A stretch of DNA of 64,000 bases from Kumtagia sp052180275 (GTDB taxonomy: Bacteria; Pseudomonadota; Alphaproteobacteria; Rhizobiales; Rhizobiaceae). This document shows, in pieces, positions 1 through 8,090 of this stretch (position 1 is the first letter of the stretch; each line of letters opens with the position of its first letter). A program made the translations under genes and the position numbers. The notes beneath the pieces were generated by a model. The model ran no database searches, was not told where the DNA came from, and saw nothing but the letters and a program-made list of their open reading frames with translations. The stretch lies in the NCBI RefSeq assembly GCF_052180275.1, contig NZ_CP197465.1, positions 6,510,001 through 6,574,000 of the forward strand, read 5' to 3'.

Positions 1-489
1 GAGTTCGCCGTCCTGGCGGGCCCCTTCCTGATCATGATCGTCGCCATCATCGAAAGCTGCATCTCCTTTGGCGCAGGGCAGGTTCTTGCCAATGCCACCG
101 ACGACGTGGCCCGGCAGCTCCGTACCGGGCAATATAAAACCGCCGAAGTGAGCAAGGATAAGCTGAGGCAGATGCTTTGCGAGAAGATTGAAATCATGGT
201 CGGCGACGATTGCTCGGAAACAGACCTCTACTTTGACCTTCGGCAATACACTACCTTCGCCTTGGCGGCCCAAGAAGTGGCGAAGATCAAATCTTCACGG
301 AATGCCTCGTTCAGCCCGACCGGCTTTGATAGCCTCCTAGGTGCCGCCGGTACAATAAACATGTTGCGTGTATATTACAAATGGCCAATTTTAACCGATT
401 ATTTGAAATATAGTATAAATAACACCTCCGACGGCGAGATGCTCCTGATGTCCGTCGCCGTTTGGCAGAACGAACCCTTCAACAACTAG
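1..489 (+). CDS. TadE-like pilus assembly protein, 5' end outside window
   Basis: The reading frame is open from base 1 to a stop at 487-489 and begins inside the hydrophobic segment EFAVLAGPFLIMIVAIIES. That segment matches the N-terminal membrane helix of TadE/TadG-type minor pilins, where a VEFA-like processing motif precedes a single helix. The rest is a soluble, presumably periplasmic domain of about 140 residues. The next gene encodes a second TadE-like protein in the same direction 23 bases downstream, as in tad (Flp pilus) loci, so the pair probably acts at the inner membrane in tight-adherence pilus assembly. The true start lies left of the window. An ATG at base 34 falls inside the membrane helix and is unlikely to be the start. 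Family is read from the helix only; the rest of the domain is not diagnostic. Confidence 0.72.
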   Translation, partial: EFAVLAGPFLIMIVAIIESCISFGAGQVLANATDDVARQLRTGQYKTAEVSKDKLRQMLCEKIEIMVGDDCSETDLYFDLRQYTTFALAAQEVAKIKSSRNASFSPTGFDSLLGAAGTINMLRVYYKWPILTDYLKYSINNTSDGEMLLMSVAVWQNEPFNN

Positions 490-512
490 CCCTTTGCGGG
501 AGGATATCGACA

Positions 513-1169
513 GTGAAGCTGTTTGGGCAATCGACGGCAATGACTATACGCGAAGCGATATGCCGCCCGGCATCCGATCTGCGTCGCATTTTCGTGAGGC
601 TGCTGTCGGACAGACGCGGCGTCGGGGCCGTGGAATTTGCCCTCATCGCGCCGCTCATGATGATCATGTATTTCCTCACCGTGGAAGCGACACAAGGCAT
701 CGAAGTCAACAAGAAGGTTGGGCGCATCGCCAGCATGGTGGCGGACCTGATCACGCAGCAGGACACGATCACCGCGGCGCAACTGGACGCGATCATGGAG
801 ATCGGCGAATCGACACTCCAACCCTACAATCGGAGCGATCCGATCATCGTCGCGACCGCAATCGAGATCACACCCGCCCCCAATTCCCAAGTGAATGTCC
901 TGTGGTCGCGAACGCGGACCGGGACAGCTTGCGAGAAGTTCAAGGACGACGACAAAAATGCGATCGTCGTCCCGCCGCTGCTGAACATCCCGGGCACTTT
1001 CCTGATCCGTGTGGAAAGCAAGCTTTGCTACACGCCGATAATTGCCTGGGCCGCAGACCAGGAACCTGTGCTGGGAATAACCTCCGCGTTCAGCGATATC
1101 GCCATGCGCGAGGTCTATTATCTCAGCCCACGTGTTGCGAGTACCACCATTCCCTGCACCGGCTGCTGA
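513..1169 (+). CDS. TadE-like pilus assembly protein
   Basis: A 218-residue protein whose N-terminal part carries RRGVGAVEFALIAPLMMIMY, the charged run, conserved Glu and hydrophobic helix of TadE-like (PF07811) minor pilins; the remainder is extracytoplasmic. I chose the GTG at 513 because GGAGG sits at 499-503, nine bases upstream. An in-frame ATG at 462 exists but would lie inside the preceding gene and has no ribosome site. The likely role is a minor pilin or assembly factor of Flp/Tad pili, anchored in the inner membrane. It follows the truncated TadE-like gene with a 23-base gap and is probably co-transcribed with it. It converges with the GhrA-like gene, whose stop is 49 bases away. 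Confidence 0.8.
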   Translation: MKLFGQSTAMTIREAICRPASDLRRIFVRLLSDRRGVGAVEFALIAPLMMIMYFLTVEATQGIEVNKKVGRIASMVADLITQQDTITAAQLDAIMEIGESTLQPYNRSDPIIVATAIEITPAPNSQVNVLWSRTRTGTACEKFKDDDKNAIVVPPLLNIPGTFLIRVESKLCYTPIIAWAADQEPVLGITSAFSDIAMREVYYLSPRVASTTIPCTGC

Positions 1170-1218
1170 GGTCGCGACAGCTTCGGCAGGGATTTTCAGC
1201 CGCTGCTGCCGCCGTGTC

Positions 1219-2160
1219 TCAATAGCCTGCCTGCCTGTCCACCAGTTCCCGCAGCGCCTCCCCCCGGTCGTGCGCATCCATCTGCGCAAGCATCGGCGGC
1301 ACGAGGAAATTCGGGTCCGACGTGGCGGCCGCGTGCGGCGTCACGAACACCTTCGGATGCCCCCAAAGCGGACTGGTCTTCGGCAGCGGTTCGACCTCGA
1401 ATACGTCAAGGCTGGCCTCCTTCAAGGTTCCGTCCTCCAGCGCCCGCAGGATGTCGTCGTCCTTCTGCAGCTTACCGCGCCCGGCATTGATCAGCACCGC
1501 GCCGCCGAGCCCGTTGCGCTTGCGCAGTTCCTTCAGCAAGCCATAGTCGACGATCCCGCGGGTTGCCGCAGTCAGCGGCAGCAGCACGACCAGAATGTCA
1601 GTGGCGTTCAGGAAAGGCCGCAGTCCTGCATCGCCGGCAAAGGTCGCGACGCCATCCACCGGACGTTCCGAACGGCTCCAGCCGTTGACGCGAAATCCAA
1701 GGCCAAGAAGGGCGCGTGCCGCCGCCCGGCCGAGGCTGCCCAGCCCCATGATGCCGACCGATACATCACCGGCGGTGCGCTGTGGCGGTTCGCGCCAGAT
1801 CTTGCGCTTCTGCTGCGCGCGGTAGAGTGAGCCGAAGCGATGATGGTCGAGCACGCGCCAGACGACATATTCAGTCATGTGCTGCGCCAGATTGGGGTCC
1901 ACCACCCGCACGATCGGCACGTCCGGAACCGTGCGGTCCGCGAGGATATGGTCGACGCCGGCGCCGATCGAGAAGATCGCCTTGAGATTGGGAAGCGCCG
2001 AAAGGATGTTCGGCGGCTGCTTCCATACAACGGCATAGCTGATCGACGGATCGGCCGGCCCCTCCGGCTCGACGACGACCTGCCTTCGCGCCGACAGCAA
2101 TTCGTGCCAGCGCTGCGGATTGAATCCGGTTACCGAGAGCAGGACCTTGCCCTTTTCCAT
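1219..2160 (-). CDS. ghrA: Glyoxylate/hydroxypyruvate reductase A-type 2-hydroxyacid dehydrogenase
   Basis: A 313-residue D-2-hydroxyacid dehydrogenase. The Rossmann motif GIMGLGSLGRAAARAL lies near residues 137-152. The catalytic set typical of the family follows: Arg in INAGRGK, Glu in FEVEPLP and His in TPHAAATSDP. GhrA enzymes reduce glyoxylate and hydroxypyruvate to glycolate and D-glycerate with NADPH in the cytosol. The start at 2160 has a strong GGAGGAG ribosome site. The gene lies 79 bases downstream of yejF on the same strand and may be read through from that operon, but nothing links its function to peptide transport. Exact substrate preference within the family cannot be settled from sequence alone. 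Confidence 0.86.
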   Translation of the reverse strand: MEKGKVLLSVTGFNPQRWHELLSARRQVVVEPEGPADPSISYAVVWKQPPNILSALPNLKAIFSIGAGVDHILADRTVPDVPIVRVVDPNLAQHMTEYVVWRVLDHHRFGSLYRAQQKRKIWREPPQRTAGDVSVGIMGLGSLGRAAARALLGLGFRVNGWSRSERPVDGVATFAGDAGLRPFLNATDILVVLLPLTAATRGIVDYGLLKELRKRNGLGGAVLINAGRGKLQKDDDILRALEDGTLKEASLDVFEVEPLPKTSPLWGHPKVFVTPHAAATSDPNFLVPPMLAQMDAHDRGEALRELVDRQAGY

Positions 2161-2239
2161 GCGGCTACTCCTCCTGCCGGATTCGATTAATATCCAATGG
2201 TGAGTTCGCGCAAGGGGCTAAGCGGCTCCGCTGCCCGCA

Positions 2240-3871
2240 TCATTCGCTGACAATGCCGGTGGGTGCGGTCTCGATGCGGAAAGCAGCCGAGATCAGGGCT
2301 CTCGTATAGTCGGTCTTTGGGCGCTCGAAGATATCGACCGCCGGTCCGTGCTCGACGATCTGGCCGTTGCGCATGACGATCACCTCGTTGGCCAGTGCCC
2401 TGATCACCTTCAGATCGTGGCTGATGAACAGATAGGCGAGATTGTGCTTGGCCTGCAGGGCGCGCAGCAGGTCCACCACCTGCGCCTGCACGCTCATGTC
2501 CAACGCCGAAGTCGGTTCGTCCAGCATGACGAAGCGCGGATTGAGCACCATGGCGCGGGCAATCGCGATGCGCTGGCGCTGGCCGCCGGAAAATTCGTGC
2601 GGATATCGGAACCGGGTCTCCGGATCGAGCCCGACCTCCTTGAGCACGTCGACCACCCGCTTGTCGCGCTGGCCCGCGCTGAGGGCTGGCTCATGAACCT
2701 TCAGCCCTTCCTCGATGATCTCGGCGATCGCCATGCGTGGGCTGAGCGAGCCGAAAGGATCCTGGAAGACGATCTGCAGTTCCCGCCGCAGCGGCCGCAT
2801 CGCCTTGAACGACAGCTTGTCGATGTCCTGGCCATTGAAATTGATCGTGCCTGTGGACGAGATCATGCGGGCGAGCGCAAGCCCCAGCGTCGTCTTGCCC
2901 GACCCCGATTCGCCGACCACGCCAAGCGTCTGTCCGGCGCGGACGGTTACGTCGATGCCGTCCACCGCCTTCACATGGTCCACGGTCTTGCGGAAGAACC
3001 CCTGCTTGATCGGGAACCAGACCTTTATATCGTCGCCGATCATGACCGGTTTCGCCGCGAGATCGGCCACCGGCGGCTTGCCCCTCGGCTCGGCGGCGAG
3101 CAGATGCCTGGTATAGGCATGCTGCGGATTGGCGAAGATCTCCTGCGTCGGACCATGCTCGACGATCTTGCCCTGCGTCATGACACAGACGCGGTCGGCG
3201 ATTTTTCGGACGATGCCGAGATCATGCGTGATGAACAGCATCGACATGCCGTTCTTCTGTTTCAGTCCGGCCAGCAGTTCGAGAATCTGCGCCTGCACGG
3301 TGACGTCGAGCGCGGTGGTCGGTTCGTCGGCGACAAGAAGTGCCGGCTCGTTGGCCAGCGCCATGGCGATCATGACGCGCTGGCGCTGTCCACCGGATAG
3401 TTGGTGCGGATAAGCGTCCAGGCGCTTCTCCGGATCGCGGATGCCGACCTCGTGCAGCATTTCGAGCGTCCGGGCACGGGCAGCACGGTCGCCCATTCCC
3501 TTGTGCAGTTGCAGGATCTCGACGATCTGCCGCTCGATCGTGTGCAGCGGATTGAGCGAGGTCATCGGCTCCTGGAAAATCATGGTGATCTTGTTGCCGC
3601 GAACCCTGCGCAGTTCCTTTTCGCTCAACGCCAGAAGGTCCTGGCCGCCGAACAGAATCTGCCCCGACGGATGGCTGGCCATCGGGTATTGCAGAAGCTT
3701 CAGGATCGACAGCGCCGAGACGGACTTGCCGGAGCCGGACTCGCCGACCAGCGCAACCGTCTCGCCCTTGGCGATGTCGAAGGAGATGTGGTCGACCGCC
3801 GTGGTGACCCTGGCGCCCTGGGCGAACGCGACCGAAAGATCGCGCACGGATAGGAGAGGGGCGTCGCTCAC
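2240..3871 (-). CDS. yejF: Peptide ABC transporter, fused dual ATPase YejF
   Basis: A 543-residue protein made of two complete ABC ATPase modules. The first has Walker A GESGSGKS near residue 42 and the signature LSGGQRQR; the second has GESGSGKTT near residue 320, FSGGQRQR and the Walker B LDEPTSALD. Fusion of both ATPases in one chain is the hallmark of YejF in the YejABEF microcin C/peptide importer. The start is GTG at 3871 and overlaps the yejE stop by four bases (GTGA), so the two are translationally coupled. It is the last gene of the permease operon. It would energise import of oligopeptides; in rhizobia and Brucella this transporter is linked to handling of host antimicrobial peptides (family knowledge). 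Confidence 0.92.
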   Translation of the reverse strand: MSDAPLLSVRDLSVAFAQGARVTTAVDHISFDIAKGETVALVGESGSGKSVSALSILKLLQYPMASHPSGQILFGGQDLLALSEKELRRVRGNKITMIFQEPMTSLNPLHTIERQIVEILQLHKGMGDRAARARTLEMLHEVGIRDPEKRLDAYPHQLSGGQRQRVMIAMALANEPALLVADEPTTALDVTVQAQILELLAGLKQKNGMSMLFITHDLGIVRKIADRVCVMTQGKIVEHGPTQEIFANPQHAYTRHLLAAEPRGKPPVADLAAKPVMIGDDIKVWFPIKQGFFRKTVDHVKAVDGIDVTVRAGQTLGVVGESGSGKTTLGLALARMISSTGTINFNGQDIDKLSFKAMRPLRRELQIVFQDPFGSLSPRMAIAEIIEEGLKVHEPALSAGQRDKRVVDVLKEVGLDPETRFRYPHEFSGGQRQRIAIARAMVLNPRFVMLDEPTSALDMSVQAQVVDLLRALQAKHNLAYLFISHDLKVIRALANEVIVMRNGQIVEHGPAVDIFERPKTDYTRALISAAFRIETAPTGIVSE

Positions 3872-5019
3872 TTGAACGTCTTTCTCGGGTCGAAGGCGTC
3901 GCGCGTCGCCTCGCCGATGAAGATCAGCAGCGACAGCATGATGGCGATGACGAAGAAGCCGGAGAATCCCAGCCAGGGAGCATTGAGGTTGCCTTGGCCC
4001 TGCTTCAACAATTCGCCGAGCGAGGGCGAGCCGGGTGGCAGGCCGAGGCCGAGGAAGTCAAGCGAGGTGAGGGTCGATATGGAGCCGTTCAGGATGAATG
4101 GCAGGAAAGTGAGGGTCGCCACCATGGCGTTCGGCAAGAGGTGGCGCAGGATGATGGTGCGGTCGGGCACGCCCAGAGCGCGCGCTGCGTTGACATATTC
4201 AAAATTGCGGGCGCGCAGGAACTCGGCGCGAACCACGCTGACCAGCGAGACCCAGGAGAAGACCAGCATCAATCCGAGCAGGATCCAGAAGCCAGGCGGC
4301 AGGATCGCGGAAATGATCAGCAGCAAATAGAGAACCGGGATCGCCGACCAGATTTCTATGAAACGCTGGAACAGCAAGTCCGTCCAGCCGCCGAAATAGC
4401 CCTGAACGGCGCCGGCCGCGACACCGATGACGGACGAGCCGATGGTAAGAATCAAGCCGAAAAGCACGGAGATGCGGAAGCCGTATATGCTGCGCGCAAG
4501 CACGTCTCGCGCCTGGTCGTCGGTTCCCAGCCAGTTCCAGTTGCCGAGCGTGCAGTTCTCGTCGTCAACCCCTTGCGGATAACGCGCGCAACGCTCTTCC
4601 TTCGACAACAGCCATGATGGCTTGCTGGGCGCGGCTTCCGGAATCTCGTTGTTCACGGTGCCGTAGGAGTAGCGGATCGCCGGCCAGATCATCCAGCCAT
4701 TGGCCCTTATCTCATCCTGGATGACCGGATCGCGGTAGTCCGTGACGGCGTAGAAGCCACCGAATTTCTCCTCCGGATAGGCGACAAGGACGGGGAACAG
4801 GATCTCGCCCTTGTAGGAGGCGAGGATCGGCTTGTCGTTGGCGATAAATTCCGCGCCCAGCGACAACACGAACAGGATGAGGAATATCCACAACGACCAG
4901 TAGCCGCGGCGGTTCGCCTTGAAATTGTCCCAGCGCCGCAGATTGAGCGGCGAAAGCCATGGCCTTGCCGACTCTTCACGCATGGTCTCCACCCCGACCT
5001 TCAGCTGGATATCGCTCAT
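3868..5019 (-). CDS. yejE: Peptide ABC transporter permease YejE
   Basis: A 383-residue inner-membrane permease. After a cytoplasmic N-terminus there is one membrane helix (SLWIFLILFVLSLGAEFI, about residues 42-60), then a large periplasmic insert rich in Trp and Pro, then the conserved permease core with the EAA loop (NAARALGVPDRTIILRHLLP). The long insert is typical of YejE rather than DppC. The start at 5019 gives an ATGA overlap with the yejB stop. The reading frame remains open well upstream, but that extension overlaps yejB completely and is not coding. YejB and YejE form the channel and YejF powers it. It is the middle gene of a tightly coupled yejBEF cluster. Confidence 0.92.
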   Translation of the reverse strand: MSDIQLKVGVETMREESARPWLSPLNLRRWDNFKANRRGYWSLWIFLILFVLSLGAEFIANDKPILASYKGEILFPVLVAYPEEKFGGFYAVTDYRDPVIQDEIRANGWMIWPAIRYSYGTVNNEIPEAAPSKPSWLLSKEERCARYPQGVDDENCTLGNWNWLGTDDQARDVLARSIYGFRISVLFGLILTIGSSVIGVAAGAVQGYFGGWTDLLFQRFIEIWSAIPVLYLLLIISAILPPGFWILLGLMLVFSWVSLVSVVRAEFLRARNFEYVNAARALGVPDRTIILRHLLPNAMVATLTFLPFILNGSISTLTSLDFLGLGLPPGSPSLGELLKQGQGNLNAPWLGFSGFFVIAIMLSLLIFIGEATRDAFDPRKTFK

Positions 5020-6125
5020 CAGACATCCCGCCGTTCGAAATCGATGCGCGGATCGATCCAGGTGTAGGTGAGGTCGGAGATCAGGCCGACGAAAAGCCCT
5101 ATGAGGGAGAAGATGTAGAGGGTGCCGAAGACCACCGGATAGTCGCGTTGAAGGATGGAGAGGAAGCCGAGCCGCCCGAGCCCGTCCAGCGAGAAGATGT
5201 TCTCGATCAGCAGCGACCCGGTGAAGAACACCGAGATGAAGGCGCCGGGAAAGCCGGCGACGACGATCAGCATGGCGTTGCGGAAGACATGGCCGTAGAG
5301 CACCTGCCGCTCCGACAGGCCCTTGGCCCTTGCGGTGACGACGTATTGCTTGCGGATTTCGTCCAGGAAGGAATTCTTGGTGAGCAGCGTCGAGGTGGCG
5401 AAAGCCGACAGCACCATCGCTGTCAGCGGCAAGGTGATGTGCCAGAAATAGTCGATGATGCGGTCCGGCCAGGAAAGCTGGTCCCAATTGTCGGAGGTCA
5501 GCCCACGCAGCGGAAACCAGTCCCAGAACGAGCCGCCGGCAAACAGCACCATCAACAGGATGCCGAACAGGAATCCCGGAATCGCGTAGCCGATGATGAT
5601 CACGCCACTGGTCCAGGTGTCGAAGGCCGACCCGTCCTTGACCGCCTTGCGGATGCCGAGGGGGATCGAGATCAGGTAGGACAGGAGCGTGATCCACAGC
5701 CCGAGCGAAATCGAAACCGGCATCTTCTCGAGGATCAGTTCCAGCACCCCGATGTCGCGGAAATAGCTCTCGCCGAAGTCGAAGCGCATGTAATTCCACA
5801 ACATCAGGCCGAAGCGTTCCAGCGGCGGCTTGTCGAAGCCGAACTGCTTTTCCAGCTTCTTGATGAACTCCGGATCGAGGCCCTGCGCGCCGCGATATTT
5901 CGAGGAAGAATCGCCGCCGGCGTCGAAATTGTTGTTGCCGCCGCCAAGGTCGCTGCCGCCGCCCGACAGGCGGTCCGCGGCGTCGCCGCCCTGCCCGGTC
6001 AGCTTGGCGATCACCTGTTCGACCGGACCGCCGGGTGCGAACTGGATCACGGCAAACGAAATCGCCATGATGCCGAACAGGGTCGGGATCATCAGCAGGA
6101 TGCGGCGGAGGATATAGGCGCCCAT
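5019..6125 (-). CDS. yejB: Peptide ABC transporter permease YejB
   Basis: A 368-residue permease starting MGAYILRRILLMIPTLFGIM, the typical first helix of DppB/YejB permeases. A Gly/Asp-rich periplasmic stretch (about residues 45-75, GGDAADRLSGGGSDLGGG) follows, longer than in DppB and as expected for YejB. The binding-protein-dependent transport core carries the EAA motif (VVTARAKGLSERQVLYGHVF) and ends with four further helices. Its stop overlaps the yejE start by ATGA. The upstream binding-protein gene ends 87 bases before it on the same strand, so all five yej genes are likely one transcription unit. It forms the inner-membrane channel together with YejE. Confidence 0.92.
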   Translation of the reverse strand: MGAYILRRILLMIPTLFGIMAISFAVIQFAPGGPVEQVIAKLTGQGGDAADRLSGGGSDLGGGNNNFDAGGDSSSKYRGAQGLDPEFIKKLEKQFGFDKPPLERFGLMLWNYMRFDFGESYFRDIGVLELILEKMPVSISLGLWITLLSYLISIPLGIRKAVKDGSAFDTWTSGVIIIGYAIPGFLFGILLMVLFAGGSFWDWFPLRGLTSDNWDQLSWPDRIIDYFWHITLPLTAMVLSAFATSTLLTKNSFLDEIRKQYVVTARAKGLSERQVLYGHVFRNAMLIVVAGFPGAFISVFFTGSLLIENIFSLDGLGRLGFLSILQRDYPVVFGTLYIFSLIGLFVGLISDLTYTWIDPRIDFERRDV

Positions 6126-6212
6126 CAGGCCAAACCTGCCTTCCGGATTTTCGTCCGACGCGCGCCGCCCAGCAATCGGCCTTGCGCGATGCCTATCGCT
6201 CCGGAAGGTATC

Positions 6213-8090
6213 TCAAGCTTTCCCAATCGCCGCCGCCTTGTCCTTGTCGAACCACCACAGCGACTCGACGGGGAAACCGTAATCCGGCTTCGGCTCCTTG
6301 TAGCCGAACATGTCCCAGAAGGCGGCGCGGTGATTCGCCGAATACCAGTTTGGAATCCAGTCCTGCCGCGCGCGCAAGACCCGGTCGAGCGCGCGCATCG
6401 CGACAATGAGACTTTTCCGGTCGGCGGCCTTGCCGACAGCCGTGACCAGAGCGTCGACCGCGGGGTCGGCCGTACCCGGCAGATTGCGCGACGAGGCGAG
6501 TTTCGCCGATCGCGAATGGAAGATCGTCTCGAGATCATCCATCGTCGGCGTCGCGTTGAAGGACAGCGCCATCATGACAACGTCGAAATCGAAGTCGGAC
6601 TTGCGTGCCTGGAACTGGGGCGAATCGACAAGGCGTATCGACGCATCGATGCCGATCGCCCGCATGTTCTCCACCCAGGGTGAAAGGATGCGGGCCAGAC
6701 TGTCTTCGTCATCGAGGAGTTCCAGCGTCAGCGTCTCGCCCTTGTCGTTGACGAGAAGCGTCCCGGAGCGTTTCCACCCGGCGTCGGCAAGCAGTTTCGA
6801 GGCCGCCCCCAGCAATTTCCGGTCCCTGCCCGACCCGTTGGAAACAGGCTGGATGACAGCCTCGCCAAAGACTTCCGCTGGAAGCTTGTCGCGCAACGGC
6901 TCCAGCAAGGCGAGTTCGTCCGGCGAGGGCAGGCCTTCTGCCTTGTAGTCCGATCGCTCGAAGCAAGATTGTGAGCGCTCGTATGAATCATAGAACAGGT
7001 TGCGTCTCGTCCATTCGAAGTCGAAACACATGGCGATCGCCCGGCGCACGCGGACGTCCTGGAAGCGCTCGCGGCGCTGGTTGATCGCCATCGCCTGCAT
7101 GGACGGACGCTTCTCGCCGGCAAATTCACGCTTGACGACCTTGCCCTGGACGATCGACGGAAAGTCGTACGCGGTCGCCCAGGTGCGAGACACGAATTCC
7201 TGGCGGAAAAGGATATCGCCCTTCTTGAACGCTTCGAACGCCGCCTGGCGTTCGCTGTAGAACTCGATGCGCAATCGATCGAAATTGTAGACGCCGCGAT
7301 TGACGGGCAGATCCCTGCCCCAATAATCGGGCACGCGATCGTACTCGATGCTCTGGCCGGCAACGACGCGGCCGGCCTTGTATGGCCCGGAACCCAAAGG
7401 CGCCTTCAGGCCGGCGCCATCGAACTTGTTCTCGGTGAAGTATGCCTTCGAGACGACCGGAAACTGGACCGCGTTCAGGATAACGCGCTCGGAGTGTTTT
7501 CCGGAAAAGGTGAGCTTCACCCGCCGGGAATCCAGCGCCACCGCCTCGGTCATCTCGGTGAGCGTCAGCAGCAGGTCGGGATGTCCATCCGCCTTGAACA
7601 GACCGTAGGTGAAGGCGACGTCCTCGGCAGTCAAAGGCGAGCCGTCATGGAAACGGACGCCGTCCCGCAGCGTGAATTCGAAACTGTTGCGGTCATCCGA
7701 GATGACGACGCTCTCGGCAAGCAGACCATACACCGCATCCGGCTCGTCGAGGGCCATGTTCGACTTGTTGGTCATCAGCGAATCGAAACACATCTCCATG
7801 CGCGGCGGCGCATCGCCGCGTGCAACGAAGCTGTTCAGCGTGTTGAAGGTCTGGACATTCTGGTTGTAGACCCAGTTCGGCGGCTGAAAATTGAACGTAC
7901 CGCCCTTCGGAGCGTCCGGATCGACATAGTCGAAATGCTGGAAATCCGGGCCGTATTTCAGATCGCCGAAGGCCGAAAGCCCGTGCAGCGGTTTGCCCGT
8001 CGGACTGGCCGCGAAGATTTTCTTCGGCAGCAATGGGACGGCGAGCGCCGCACCGGCGCCCGCCAGAAAATCGCGGCGCGAAGCGCACAT
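6213..8090 (-). CDS. YejA-type peptide-binding protein with Tat signal
   Basis: A 625-residue family 5 extracellular solute-binding protein. The N-terminus MCASRRDFLAGAGAALAVP is a twin-arginine signal (RRDFL), so the protein is probably folded before export to the periplasm. The mature part has the YejA hallmark YVDPDAPKGGTFN and the cluster-5 segment FTLRDGVRFHDGSPLTAEDV. The start at 8090 is set by an ATGA overlap with the stop of the upstream paralogue; a longer open frame reaches 8264 but runs inside that gene. It would deliver peptides to YejBEF. Two adjacent paralogues with different export routes (Tat here, Sec in the neighbour) suggest that the transporter accepts two ligand ranges. 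Confidence 0.9.
   Translation of the reverse strand: MCASRRDFLAGAGAALAVPLLPKKIFAASPTGKPLHGLSAFGDLKYGPDFQHFDYVDPDAPKGGTFNFQPPNWVYNQNVQTFNTLNSFVARGDAPPRMEMCFDSLMTNKSNMALDEPDAVYGLLAESVVISDDRNSFEFTLRDGVRFHDGSPLTAEDVAFTYGLFKADGHPDLLLTLTEMTEAVALDSRRVKLTFSGKHSERVILNAVQFPVVSKAYFTENKFDGAGLKAPLGSGPYKAGRVVAGQSIEYDRVPDYWGRDLPVNRGVYNFDRLRIEFYSERQAAFEAFKKGDILFRQEFVSRTWATAYDFPSIVQGKVVKREFAGEKRPSMQAMAINQRRERFQDVRVRRAIAMCFDFEWTRRNLFYDSYERSQSCFERSDYKAEGLPSPDELALLEPLRDKLPAEVFGEAVIQPVSNGSGRDRKLLGAASKLLADAGWKRSGTLLVNDKGETLTLELLDDEDSLARILSPWVENMRAIGIDASIRLVDSPQFQARKSDFDFDVVMMALSFNATPTMDDLETIFHSRSAKLASSRNLPGTADPAVDALVTAVGKAADRKSLIVAMRALDRVLRARQDWIPNWYSANHRAAFWDMFGYKEPKPDYGFPVESLWWFDKDKAAAIGKA

Noticed and set aside
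3868..5799. Extension of yejE upstream to 5799
   Set aside because: The extra 260 residues overlap yejB entirely and lack membrane-like sequence; ATGA coupling fixes the start at 5019.
4959..6683. A 574-residue plus-strand frame across yejB
   Set aside because: Antisense of yejB and its neighbours; low-complexity charged sequence without a family, while yejB has clear membrane helices and coupled overlaps.
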